A stretch of 43,926 nt of DNA. Origin: Bacillota bacterium (GTDB lineage: Bacteria; Bacillota; Clostridia; Acetivibrionales; DTU013). The translations under genes and the position numbers were made by a program. Below are positions 7,202-15,844 of the stretch, piece by piece. Each line of letters begins with the position of its first letter. Position 1 is the stretch's first letter. The notes beneath the pieces were generated by a model. The model did no database searches, was not told where the DNA came from, and saw nothing but the letters and a program-made list of their open reading frames with translations. The DNA is taken from assembly GCA_023433505.1 (NCBI GenBank), contig JAEZCO010000093.1, positions 1-43,926 of the forward strand, given 5' to 3'.

Positions 7202-10090
7202 ATGGAAAACAAACTTTTTACAATTGACATTTCAGGGAACTGGCATGAAAGGGAGAGTTATGATCCTCAAATACAAACAAGGGAACCCTGGATAAAACCT
7301 AATGAAATTAAGTCCTTTTACCAGACATTAAATTTATCTGAGGGGATTTATTCCCTTGAATTCGAGTATGATCAGTTTCTTGATAAAAAACCTGGATTTT
7401 CTTTAAATATGGACTATGAGAGATTTGAGGGTTTGAAAATCAACAGTGAAATCCACATGCTAACATTTGTTTTAACAGAGAAAGCAAAGAATTTATATAC
7501 TGCATATTGCAGTTTTACAGTATCAGAGGGCGTACACGAAATCCGTTTACAAATCGATATAAAAAATACGCGAGTAATGCGTACATGGTTAAGATGCATT
7601 CAGTCCCAATTACCCCCTAGTACTAATATATATGCAATTCCGCCGGAGACAAGAGGCGAGTATTTACTTGTACACGGTATACCTTTTTTATCAAAAGAAT
7701 TGAATATAAGACATTTCTCTCCGTACATACCTGAACCGACTCCTGATAACTATAATTTGTTTAAAAACATTAACGGGAGCGAGTATGAATGTCATGGTGC
7801 AAAAGCTAAAACAGCGCATTTTCTTGGAATGATACATAATATTGATATTGCCAACGGTTCATGGTACAGCCGAAAAGGGGATCATGGTTATTCTCATTTT
7901 ATAGGTGACCAGGCAGGCGAGATAATTGTACGCTGGATGAATGGTGAAAAATGTGTTATCCCTCTTATCTTCGGTTTTAACTTATGGTATTCAAGGCCTT
8001 GGGATATGGTTTGGAATTACGAGAATAATCCCTATGTACCAGGTTCCGAGGGAGAAAATTTCGATGAGGTCATGTTCTGTGGTGAAGAGGAGAACAGGGA
8101 TATAATTCAAGATAATCTGTCATTGGTTGATGGAATAAAAGTCATGGGTTCCTATAGCTGCAATGCAAGATTTATATTTTCAGTGGATTTACAAGGCAGG
8201 CCGATTCACTCGATTGAATTCAAAGGTGTGGAGGAAATGTATGGATTTCCATTAATATCAGCAGTTTCACTTGAAACTTCAGAGCCGGCAAAAGGGTTGG
8301 AAATTTTGCCGAGGATCACCAGGGAAGCTCCCGATATTTATCCTGTAAGCTTGAAATATATTGAAAAGAATGGTTATTTGCCTGGTGTGGAAAAGTTAAA
8401 GAGGTTATTTTACACATTTGTCGATGATATACCTAAATTAACAGCTCCCGAAATTCCTGAAGGATATTTCGGGCCGAAATATGATTTCCGTGGTTCGCAA
8501 GAAGCCGTATATGCAGCCACATATCTTTATTACAATGGTCCTGAATGTGGTGCATACATTGCCGATACAGGCACTGGCTGCTGCTCATCTACCGCGAAAT
8601 GTGCACTTAATCACTATACTCTTGGTATGGGTGTGTGGATTGAAAGAAAGCCGCTTTTTAACGGATTAGAAGAATGGTTTAAGCTATACAGGGAATGTTA
8701 TCCGGGAAATTTCCACGGGATAAACCAAATGTGGACCCGAGGCGCAGGACAACTTATAAGGGAAGCTACTGCTTTCGGATATGACAAGTATATAAATTCC
8801 TACATTGATTGGCTTGATAATGCTCTTATGACTGAAGCAACCCCTCCTCATTGGAACCGTATAGCCGGTCTTCCTGATTATGGTTTTAAAAAAGTAATGG
8901 TAGGAGATATTGAAGAATGCGGAAACAGGGAGAATGACGGACATGGTATTTGCATGTGGGGACGATATATGGCTTGGCATTGGTTGGGCCGTCAGAGAAA
9001 ATGGAATGAAGAATACTGGGAGGCAACAAAAGCTTCTGTAGAATGGATTCAATGGCAGCTTGATAATGACACCCTCTTCCCTGGTGTACGAAAGGATGTA
9101 TTGTTCACAGAAAGCGAATGTGCGTGGGGAAGCTATGATTTTTATTCCTCATACAGCTGCCTGCACGGTGTGGGGCTTGCCATACGTATGGCGGAACAAC
9201 TTGATGAAATTGATATGGTCAAACGGTGGGAAGCATTATATCACAGACTGAGACAGGGGATACTTGACCACCTTACGGATGAGAGCGAATTTGGACTTAT
9301 CTGGCATACGGAGGAACAAAGCGACTGGAAAGACCATGCACATAAACTGGTTCATATTCAACTGGCAACGGAAGGATACACATATACTCCTCTGCAGGAT
9401 TATCGCAATGGTGATGAAATAGAAAGGAGATACCTGGAAATAGATATAAATTCTTACCATTACCTCATGAAAGATAAAAACTATAATTGTCTGCGTATGT
9501 ATGGTTACGGACAGGGGATGATGGCTCAGTCCGCCCTGCTGCTTGATGAGATGAGGGATGCGGAGCAGTTTCTGAATATGCTTGTTACCCATTGCTATTT
9601 GCCCAAATTTTCCAGGTGGGCAAGTCCTGAGGGAATTATACTCCATAAAAATGGAAAATACTATCTTCCCGTTAATGGTTATATGGGTCAGGACAGCCAT
9701 GTCGCAGACAGTACCAAAGCAGTAAGACTGATGCTGGGTATTGATGATAACGACCCTGTGCATCTAAGGATCATACCGCGTTACCCTGTAAGTTGGGACG
9801 ATATGTCTGTTTCAGAATATCCAGTTCTGACAGGTGATTCACGACAGTTTATCGACTATCAGTATAAGAGGGTGAATGAATGCCAAACTTTTGATATTAA
9901 ATTCAGAAAACCAGTGGAAAATTTAAGTGTGCGTCTCGGTCCGATGCCGCAGGGAAAAAACATTGGCGGAGTATTTTTCAATGGACTGGAAACGCCTGTT
10001 GAACAAATTGATTCGGGTGACAGTAAATGGGTATGGATACACAACTTAAGCGGGCTTGAGGGCAGAATTACCATGAATTTTTCAACCTGA
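7202..10090 (+). CDS. Large cytoplasmic protein, glycosidase-like (six-hairpin type suspected)
   Basis: 962 residues, no signal peptide or membrane segment. I do not recognise a precise family. The first ~430 residues look beta-rich. From about residue 430 the protein becomes rich in aromatic, His and acidic residues in helical segments (NHYTLGMGVWIERKPLFNG; WNRIAGLPDYGF; NDGHGICMWGRYMAWHWLGR; YSCLHGVGLAIRMAEQ; MYGYGQGMMAQSALLLDEM), then a short beta tail. That arrangement resembles (alpha/alpha)6-barrel glycosidases such as the rhamnosidase and glucoamylase clans. Acidic residues in VGDIEECGNREND near 565 are candidate catalytic groups. AGGAG lies upstream of the ATG, and the gene follows the permease after 15 bases, so it probably hydrolyses the imported glycoside. 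Function is inferred from context and texture. Confidence 0.72.
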   Translation: MENKLFTIDISGNWHERESYDPQIQTREPWIKPNEIKSFYQTLNLSEGIYSLEFEYDQFLDKKPGFSLNMDYERFEGLKINSEIHMLTFVLTEKAKNLYTAYCSFTVSEGVHEIRLQIDIKNTRVMRTWLRCIQSQLPPSTNIYAIPPETRGEYLLVHGIPFLSKELNIRHFSPYIPEPTPDNYNLFKNINGSEYECHGAKAKTAHFLGMIHNIDIANGSWYSRKGDHGYSHFIGDQAGEIIVRWMNGEKCVIPLIFGFNLWYSRPWDMVWNYENNPYVPGSEGENFDEVMFCGEEENRDIIQDNLSLVDGIKVMGSYSCNARFIFSVDLQGRPIHSIEFKGVEEMYGFPLISAVSLETSEPAKGLEILPRITREAPDIYPVSLKYIEKNGYLPGVEKLKRLFYTFVDDIPKLTAPEIPEGYFGPKYDFRGSQEAVYAATYLYYNGPECGAYIADTGTGCCSSTAKCALNHYTLGMGVWIERKPLFNGLEEWFKLYRECYPGNFHGINQMWTRGAGQLIREATAFGYDKYINSYIDWLDNALMTEATPPHWNRIAGLPDYGFKKVMVGDIEECGNRENDGHGICMWGRYMAWHWLGRQRKWNEEYWEATKASVEWIQWQLDNDTLFPGVRKDVLFTESECAWGSYDFYSSYSCLHGVGLAIRMAEQLDEIDMVKRWEALYHRLRQGILDHLTDESEFGLIWHTEEQSDWKDHAHKLVHIQLATEGYTYTPLQDYRNGDEIERRYLEIDINSYHYLMKDKNYNCLRMYGYGQGMMAQSALLLDEMRDAEQFLNMLVTHCYLPKFSRWASPEGIILHKNGKYYLPVNGYMGQDSHVADSTKAVRLMLGIDDNDPVHLRIIPRYPVSWDDMSVSEYPVLTGDSRQFIDYQYKRVNECQTFDIKFRKPVENLSVRLGPMPQGKNIGGVFFNGLETPVEQIDSGDSKWVWIHNLSGLEGRITMNFST

Positions 10091-10133
10091 AAACTTTAAA
10101 ATGAATGAATAAGAAAAAAGGAGATGGATTTGT

Positions 10134-12971
10134 ATGACATTTCAGTGGAGAATAACGTCTAACTTTAAAAAGGCTTTTATTGGTTTGGTATTTCTCTTTT
10201 TGACTTCGTGTATTTTGTTCATCAATAATGTAAGTGCAGAAGCCCCGCCAGCAGCTTATGTGCAATCAGTGGATGTTAAAAATCTTTATACTCCTGCAGA
10301 TCAATCAACAAAGCTTCACCAGGCTTTATGGTTTGATGGCCCTCTTGCAGCTGTAAAAAACAGCACAAGCTGGGATTGGTATCATGCGGAAGGTTGGATA
10401 CAGCAAAAATTCACCGGACCGTTACAAGATCCTGCCGAAACCTTCCTGTATAACCATGATTATGTCAACGATGACCCAAATTATTTTACTATGAGCGGCT
10501 ACAGCGGTTCTCCATGGATTCAGAGTATTTATAAAGACCCGTCTTCCGGACATCTGCTTGGGTTTGTTCATACGGAAAATGTTAATGGCGGATATGGAAG
10601 AGTTGGCTTGGCTTATTCCAAAAACAATGGTAACACATGGAAATATCTAGGGTATATCATTGCGCCACATCATGATTGGAATGGCTACAGTCAAATGTTA
10701 TCCGGAGGACCTTATATTATCGTTGGTGATTATTTCTATACATACTTTAATGAAGCAAAAACATCGGGCTCTTCAGAGCAATTGCCTCTTAGTGTGGCAC
10801 GTGCAAGCGTGAGTGACGTTATTCAAGCAGCTGAAAATGATACAGTAACCGTATGGCATAAATATTATAACGGAAGTTGGGACGAACTTGGCCTTGGCGG
10901 CAATAGCACTCCGATTTTCTATCCCGGCGGTACCGCCAGTTTAGGTATAGGCTGGCAGATGTCTTACAATACTTATCTCGGACAGTATATTTATACTTAT
11001 TGCGACTCTGTCGGATTAAACTTATCAACTTCTTATGATGGTTTGGAATGGAGTGCACCTGTCAGAATTCACAAATCAAAGACAGGTTTCTTTGATAGTT
11101 ATTGCAGTATTGTTGGCAATGGGGACGACCCATATAGATCCGGTCAAACATTTTCTGTTTATGTAGTACAAATGGACCTGAGTAATCCTTGGGCGCTTAC
11201 TTCCTACTATGACAGATGTGAGATTACGTTAGGAGAAGCACATGCAGCGGCATCAGGACATACGGATGAATTCAATAATAATACACTTGACGGTGCATGG
11301 AGTTGGGTAAGAGAAGATAATACAAAATGGAGCCTCACAACCAATGCTGGCTATATGAGCATAACAAGCAATGATGGCGAACTTTTCGGGAACTACAATA
11401 GCAGCAATAATGTACTTTTAAGGAATGCACCCTCCGGAGACTGGTCGATATGTACAAAGGTTGATATAAATCCTTCTATTAGTAATCAGCAGGCAGGGTT
11501 GATTGTGTATAAGGACGATGATAGCTATATTAAGCTAACAAGAGCATATGTCGGTGATCACAATGGAAATGTCATAAATTATGCGAAGGAAATTGCCGGT
11601 TCCTATGGAGACGACGGTTATCCCGGGTGCAACGCAACAACGGTATTTCTGAAGATTACGAAGACGGGCACGACCTATACGCTTTACTATAATCTTGATG
11701 GCGGGTCAATATGGACGCAGGTCAAGCAGTATACAGATATCAATTTTGCAGCACCGCTTAAAATCGGACTTATTTGTCAAAGCACCCCGATTGCTGCCAA
11801 TTTTGATTGGTTCGATATAACTAAACCGCAAACAGTCCACACAGACGATTTTACCAGTGCTGTACCGGGCAGTTCATGGAGTTGGGTAAGAGAAGATAAT
11901 ACAAAATGGAGCCTCACCGCTAAGAGTGGCTATATGAGGATAACAAGCACCGAGACTGAACTTTTCGGGAATAATAACAACACAACGAATGTGCTTTTGA
12001 GAGATGCACCCTCCGGGGACTGGTCAATGTGCACAAAACTTGAAATGGACCCTTCGGTTAGTAATCAGCAGGCAGGGTTGATTGTTTACAAGGATGATGA
12101 TAACTATATCAAAAATGTAAGAGTTTATGCAAGCGAGCATAACGGGAACAATCTGAATTATGCAAAGGAGACCGGTGGGGCATACGGGGATGACGGTTTT
12201 ACGGAATGCAGCGGTACAACAGTATACCTGAAGATTACAAAGTCAGGAACTACTTATACACTTTACTATAATCTCGATGGCAGTACAAACTGGACGCAAA
12301 TCAAACAGTATACCGGTATTGATTTCGGCGCCGCCGTCAAGGTTGGACTACTATGTCAGAACAATCCTGTTAATGCCGATTTTGATTGGTTTGATCTTGT
12401 ATCCCACACAGATGAATTTACCGACAGTACGTTGAACAGTTCATGGAGTTGGGTAAGAGAAGATAACACAAAATGGAGCCTCACCGCTAAGGATGGCTAT
12501 ATGAGGATAACAAGCACCGAGACTGAACTTTTCGGGAATTATAACAACACAACAAATGTGCTTTTGAGAGATGCACCCTCCGGGGACTGGTCGATGTGCA
12601 CAAAGCTTGAAATGAACCCTTCGGTTGGTAACCAGCAGGCAGGGTTGATTGTTTACAAGGATGATGATAATTATATCAAGAATGTAAGAGTTTATGCAAG
12701 CGAGTATAACGGGGACAATCTGAATTATGCAAAGGAGATCGGCGGGGCGTACGGGGATGACGGTTTTACGGCATGCAGCGGTACAACAGTATACCTGAAG
12801 ATTACAAAGTCAGGAACTACTTATACACTTTACTATAATCTCGATGGCAGTACAAACTGGACACAAATCAAACAGTATACCGGGGTTGATTTCGGCACCT
12901 CCTTCAAGATTGGACTACTATGTCAGAACATTCCTGTTAATGCCGATTTTGATTGGTTTGATGTAAGGTAG
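10134..12971 (+). CDS. Secreted beta-propeller protein with three tandem GH43_C2-type domains
   Basis: 945 residues. A signal peptide (hydrophobic core AFIGLVFLFLTSCILF) ends near SAEA at about residue 36. Residues ~40-370 show propeller-like repeats (LAYSKNNGNTWKYLG; STSYDGLEWSAPVRIH; VQMDLSNPWALTSYYDR), resembling GH43/sialidase-type folds. Three ~190-residue modules follow, from about residues 376, 569 and 757, each with WSWVREDNTKWSLT, a QQAGLIVYKDDD core and FDWFD at the end. This matches the concanavalin-like C-terminal domain of beta-xylosidases (PF17851/DUF1349). Modules two and three are nearly identical. AAGGAG precedes the ATG, and a strong terminator follows the gene. It probably acts outside the cell on polysaccharide; whether the propeller is catalytic is not clear. 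Confidence 0.85.
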   Translation: MTFQWRITSNFKKAFIGLVFLFLTSCILFINNVSAEAPPAAYVQSVDVKNLYTPADQSTKLHQALWFDGPLAAVKNSTSWDWYHAEGWIQQKFTGPLQDPAETFLYNHDYVNDDPNYFTMSGYSGSPWIQSIYKDPSSGHLLGFVHTENVNGGYGRVGLAYSKNNGNTWKYLGYIIAPHHDWNGYSQMLSGGPYIIVGDYFYTYFNEAKTSGSSEQLPLSVARASVSDVIQAAENDTVTVWHKYYNGSWDELGLGGNSTPIFYPGGTASLGIGWQMSYNTYLGQYIYTYCDSVGLNLSTSYDGLEWSAPVRIHKSKTGFFDSYCSIVGNGDDPYRSGQTFSVYVVQMDLSNPWALTSYYDRCEITLGEAHAAASGHTDEFNNNTLDGAWSWVREDNTKWSLTTNAGYMSITSNDGELFGNYNSSNNVLLRNAPSGDWSICTKVDINPSISNQQAGLIVYKDDDSYIKLTRAYVGDHNGNVINYAKEIAGSYGDDGYPGCNATTVFLKITKTGTTYTLYYNLDGGSIWTQVKQYTDINFAAPLKIGLICQSTPIAANFDWFDITKPQTVHTDDFTSAVPGSSWSWVREDNTKWSLTAKSGYMRITSTETELFGNNNNTTNVLLRDAPSGDWSMCTKLEMDPSVSNQQAGLIVYKDDDNYIKNVRVYASEHNGNNLNYAKETGGAYGDDGFTECSGTTVYLKITKSGTTYTLYYNLDGSTNWTQIKQYTGIDFGAAVKVGLLCQNNPVNADFDWFDLVSHTDEFTDSTLNSSWSWVREDNTKWSLTAKDGYMRITSTETELFGNYNNTTNVLLRDAPSGDWSMCTKLEMNPSVGNQQAGLIVYKDDDNYIKNVRVYASEYNGDNLNYAKEIGGAYGDDGFTACSGTTVYLKITKSGTTYTLYYNLDGSTNWTQIKQYTGVDFGTSFKIGLLCQNIPVNADFDWFDVR
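11259..12971 (+). repeat. Three tandem ~565-bp intragenic DNA repeats
   Basis: Units start near 11259, 11837 and 12403 and code for the three GH43_C2-type modules. Long runs are identical at DNA level, for instance the segment around 11877-11915, which recurs at about 12443-12481. Units two and three are closest, which points to a recent duplication or to gene conversion. Confidence 0.9.
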
Positions 12972-13040
12972 AATAAATACTTCTTCACGATGACAATCAT
13001 ACCGCGTGATCGTGCTATATAAAACTTCAGCTTACTCGGG

Positions 13041-13071
13041 TACCGGTAGAAACTTTAAGTTTTTACCGGTA
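13041..13071 (+). terminator. Rho-independent terminator of the importer operon
   Basis: A 15-base stem (TACCGGTAGAAACTT with AAGTTTTTACCGGTA, one mismatch or bulge) with a very short loop is followed by CTTTTTATT. It lies about 70 bases after the stop of the secreted propeller protein. Confidence 0.85.
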
Positions 13072-13126
13072 CTTTTTATTAAAATCAATTGCTGGGAGGA
13101 GTAGTATAGGTCAAACCTGATGTCGT

Positions 13127-13903
13127 TTATAGACTATTGATCTTTTTATAAAGCATATCAGCCAGGCTTTTATTGTCATTTTCGAAATCTTTTTTGGGGA
13201 TAAGAAACTGAAGCCTGTTTTCCGGCACCGTCCTTGCCTTATTGGGATGCTGCTGGGCGTCGGACGCCTTTTGGGGAAATTCCATGACGATCTCAAGCCC
13301 TCTTAGATCATCCACAAAAAAGACCATTTTTATTTCCACCGGACAATTCCGCAAACAGGATGTGGGACTGAATTCAAATACCTGTACAATGGGCAGATGG
13401 CTTCCATTATTGGGGACATAGATATTTTCGATATTTGTCAGAACAAATTTCAATTCTTTCTGCAGTATGTCCAAAATGCGCTGCATAAAAGGATGCGGTA
13501 TTACATGGATATAATTTCTGCTGACCGGGTCAATGGCCATTTTGATATCCAGGCTGGTTTCAAGCCAGATCATATTCTCTTGAAATGAAATGGGGGTATC
13601 ATTGGGCAGCACCAGGGAAAAAGGCACCTCGATTGCTACGTTGGGCTTGATTTGCACATCCTGCACAATATCAAAACGTGAAAGCTCAATGGATTTTCTG
13701 TTTTTATCGCTGTCTTCCTCAAAATCTGCATAAGTCATCAGTACCAGAGATATTTTGGAAGCCCTTTGCTCGGTCTTTCCACCCAGGATACTTATAAAAC
13801 CGGTAACTTGCTCGCCCTTGCATATTCTTTGACTGTCAAAATGCGTATCCACTTTGGCAGATCCAAACCCTGCGCTTGCCATTGCTCTATCGATAATAGA
13901 CAT
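13127..13903 (-). CDS. spo0M: Sporulation-control protein Spo0M
   Basis: 258 residues, cytoplasmic, with an arrestin-like beta-sandwich as in Bacillus subtilis Spo0M. Diagnostic features are the N-terminus (AMASAGFGSAKVDTHFDSQRICKGEQVTGFISILGG), the charged strand ISLVLMTYADFEEDSD, and PHPFMQRILDILQKELKF near residue 165. Length matches the family. The start ATG has GAGGTGG 6 bases upstream. The protein is a general modulator of sporulation and cell shape in Firmicutes; its exact biochemical activity is not settled. It stands alone here and seems unrelated to the sugar genes. Its presence supports an endospore-forming host. Confidence 0.93.
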   Translation of the reverse strand: MSIIDRAMASAGFGSAKVDTHFDSQRICKGEQVTGFISILGGKTEQRASKISLVLMTYADFEEDSDKNRKSIELSRFDIVQDVQIKPNVAIEVPFSLVLPNDTPISFQENMIWLETSLDIKMAIDPVSRNYIHVIPHPFMQRILDILQKELKFVLTNIENIYVPNNGSHLPIVQVFEFSPTSCLRNCPVEIKMVFFVDDLRGLEIVMEFPQKASDAQQHPNKARTVPENRLQFLIPKKDFENDNKSLADMLYKKINSL

Positions 13904-13934
13904 ATTCCACCTCTAAATTATCCCCATAAGTGTT

Positions 13935-13963
13935 ATTATACCATGGATACAGAAGATAAAACA
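13935..13963 (-). promoter_or_regulatory. Candidate promoter of spo0M
   Basis: On the minus strand a perfect TATAAT (13940-13935) lies about 32 bases upstream of the spo0M ATG. The -35 at 17-base spacing (TGTTTT) is poor, so activator help or an extended -10 is possible. It is not an obvious sigma-H promoter. Confidence 0.4.
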
Positions 13964-14019
13964 CTGATACTCGCACAATTCTGCTTGAAAACCCATTCCT
14001 TGAATATTTTAACAGGAAC

Positions 14020-14186
14020 GTGACTATTCAGGTACCCATTACGATAGAAAGTAAAAGCAAATACCTGGGTCATTGCGAGCGCAACGCTGTGGAGCGCGGC
14101 AATTTCAAAATGCCGTCCCGTTAAGACGCAGAGATTGCCACGTCGTTCTGCTTCTCGCAATGACAACCAGGTACCTGAATAGTCAC
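14020..14186. mobile_element. 167-bp MITE-like element with perfect 17-bp terminal inverted repeats
   Basis: The ends are GTGACTATTCAGGTACC (14020-14036) and its exact reverse complement (14170-14186). Inside is a second, nested pair: ACCTGG.GTCATTGCGAG near 14063-14079 and CTCGCAATGAC.CCAGGT near 14154-14172. The core carries the CATTGCGAGCGCAACGC and GGAGCGCGGCAAT motifs shared with the repeats near 21.5, 32.0 and 38.1 kb. No protein is encoded. It fills most of the gap between spo0M and the oxidoreductase gene. Confidence 0.85.
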
Positions 14187-14225
14187 ATAGGAACTGCATC
14201 ACTCTATTTCAAGGGCATCGACAGG

Positions 14226-14254
14226 TTGATACTTGCCTGCGGCAATGATATAAT
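14226..14254 (+). promoter_or_regulatory. Strong sigma-A-type promoter of the oxidoreductase gene
   Basis: TTGATA (14226-14231), 17-base spacer, TATAAT (14249-14254). The predicted transcript starts near 14261, about 58 bases before the ATG at 14319. Confidence 0.75.
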
Positions 14255-14305
14255 TATTTCCAGCATTGTAAAACCGGACCCAATCCACTAGTCATCAGAG
14301 CATTT

Positions 14306-14310
14306 GGAGG
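14306..14310 (+). promoter_or_regulatory. Ribosome-binding site that fixes the oxidoreductase start
   Basis: GGAGG lies 8 bases before ATG 14319. A TTG at 14304 in the same frame overlaps this site and so is not the start. Confidence 0.8.
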
Positions 14311-14318
14311 TAAGAGAC

Positions 14319-15302
14319 ATGAAAAATATAGTCCGCTGGGGTATCCTTGGCCCTGGGGTCATCGCCCATAAATTCGCACAGGGCCTGCTTTTATTAAAGG
14401 ATGCGCGGCTCACGGCCGTTGCTTCCCGTTCTCTTGAACGGGCAGAGGATTTTGCAAGGAAATATGAAATGGAAAAGGCCTTCGGAAGCTATGAAGAGCT
14501 GGCAGCCTGCGAGGATGTGGATATTGTCTATGTTGCCACTCCCCATCCTTCCCATAGGGAAACTGCCCTCCTGTGCCTGAAGGCAGGTAAGGCCGTACTT
14601 TGTGAAAAACCGTTTACGGTCAATGCTTCCCAATTGGAGGATATGATTCTTGAAGCCCGGAGCTCCCGTGTTTTTTTAATGGAAGCCATGTGGACAAGGT
14701 TCCTTCCCGCAATGGTACAGGTCAGAGAGTGGCTGGGCAAAGGGCTCATCGGGGATGTCCGGATGGTAAAGGCCGATTTCGGCTTCAGAAGCGGCTGGAA
14801 CCCCGAAGAACGCCTGCTCAATCCACAGCTGGGAGGCGGCGCCCTTCTGGACGTGGGAATCTATGTTGTTTCCCTTGTTTCAATGATATTGGGGCCAAGT
14901 CCTGTGAAGGTCGAAAGCATGGCATATATAGGTAAAACGGGAGTGGATGAGCAGTTTTCCGCCCTGCTTGGCTATGAAGAAGGAAAGATCGCCAATGTGT
15001 CTGCCGCCGTCAGGACAAACCTGCCTGGGGAAGCCTGGGTCATAGGCACTCAGGGCAAAATACGCATACCGGCCTTCTGGTGTGCGAAGTCTGCCAGCCT
15101 TATGGTGGACGGGCAGGAGGACGTGGAATTCACCAGTGATTCCGAGGGCGCAGGGTATCATTATGAAGCCCAGGAGGCTATGAACTGTCTGAGGGAAGGT
15201 AAGCTGGAGAGCAGTGTGATCCCCCTTGACGAATCCCTTGAAATCATGAAGCTCCTTGACACCATAAGAAGCCAGTGGGGGCTGAAATACCCCTTTGAAT
15301 AG
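14319..15302 (+). CDS. Gfo/Idh/MocA-family NAD(P)-dependent oxidoreductase
   Basis: 327 residues from the ATG chosen by its ribosome-binding site. An N-terminal Rossmann fold shows WGILGPGVIAHKFAQGL (residues 7-23). The catalytic-Lys motif EKP lies near residue 95, preceded by YVATPHPSHRETALLCLKAGKAVLCEKP. The C-terminal sheet domain contains GGGALLDVGIYVVSLV near 175, with the conserved Asp. Family members oxidise or reduce sugar and inositol hydroxyls with NAD(P), and some start glycoside cleavage by making a 3-keto sugar. It is single-gene on the plus strand and converges on an operon with a TIM-barrel epimerase-like protein and a cupin, which hints at a shared substrate. Specificity cannot be read from sequence. 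Confidence 0.92.
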   Translation: MKNIVRWGILGPGVIAHKFAQGLLLLKDARLTAVASRSLERAEDFARKYEMEKAFGSYEELAACEDVDIVYVATPHPSHRETALLCLKAGKAVLCEKPFTVNASQLEDMILEARSSRVFLMEAMWTRFLPAMVQVREWLGKGLIGDVRMVKADFGFRSGWNPEERLLNPQLGGGALLDVGIYVVSLVSMILGPSPVKVESMAYIGKTGVDEQFSALLGYEEGKIANVSAAVRTNLPGEAWVIGTQGKIRIPAFWCAKSASLMVDGQEDVEFTSDSEGAGYHYEAQEAMNCLREGKLESSVIPLDESLEIMKLLDTIRSQWGLKYPFE

Positions 15303-15403
15303 GATATGATTAAAGGTTGATACCGGATTTTGCCTTTAAAGTGTCTATTGACTGACCGTATTACTCTTGTTGCTATTTAAGTGCAAGCAGGAAGCAAAAT
15401 ATA

Positions 15404-15430
15404 TCCGGACCTGCCGCAGCGAGGTCCGGA
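15404..15430 (-). terminator. Terminator of the hydrolase-epimerase-cupin operon
   Basis: A perfect 9-base stem (TCCGGACCT with AGGTCCGGA) around a 9-base loop lies 7 bases after the cupin stop. On the minus strand it is followed by the T-rich tail TATATTTTGCTT. It may also stop plus-strand transcripts from the convergent oxidoreductase. Confidence 0.75.
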
Positions 15431-15437
15431 AGAAGCT

Positions 15438-15842
15438 TTATTTGATTTCACCTTTTCTGATTTTTTCAGCGGCATCCAGGCAGCGCTTGTAGTTGTCAAC
15501 GGCGTTGTATGCCGGAATAAAGACCGTGGCCAGCTTCAATTGCTCGTAGCCGGTATTGATCATCTGGTGTTTTTCACCTGCCAGTACCCACAGGATCATG
15601 TCTGCCGTTATGGGCGTTTCCTCCCCGTCATGCAGGCAAATCCCGTTCCCTGAGACAATATAGATGAGCTCAGGCCGGTCATGCTCGTGATAATCTGTTC
15701 TTCCCTGGGGCGGAATGAGGGCGTGAGAAAAGGTCAAGTCATTGACGCCTTCCTTATCCGGCGCGAAGAATACCTTAATCGTCCTCTGATAGGGTGCCGG
15801 TATTTCTACGCCCTTTTCTTCCCATGCTTTCACAAGTTTCAT
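15438..15842 (-). CDS. Small cupin-domain protein
   Basis: 134 residues, one cupin barrel. Cupin motif 1 is complete: G47, His52, His54, Glu58 and G65 in GRTDYHEHDRPELIYIVSG. Motif 2 gives His92 and Asn96 in LAGEKHQMIN. The usual three-His, one-Glu metal site is therefore present. Single-cupin proteins of this size are isomerases, sugar-binding or metal enzymes. It starts 2 bases after the TIM-barrel gene ends, so the two are co-translated and may form a complex. AAGGGG is present upstream within the end of the preceding gene. Function is unassigned. Confidence 0.88.
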   Translation of the reverse strand: MKLVKAWEEKGVEIPAPYQRTIKVFFAPDKEGVNDLTFSHALIPPQGRTDYHEHDRPELIYIVSGNGICLHDGEETPITADMILWVLAGEKHQMINTGYEQLKLATVFIPAYNAVDNYKRCLDAAEKIRKGEIK

Positions 15843-15844
15843 TT

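Noticed and set aside
9236..9763. 175-codon open frame on the minus strand
   Set aside because: Lies wholly inside and antisense to the 962-residue gene; no ribosome-binding site and no protein-like composition.
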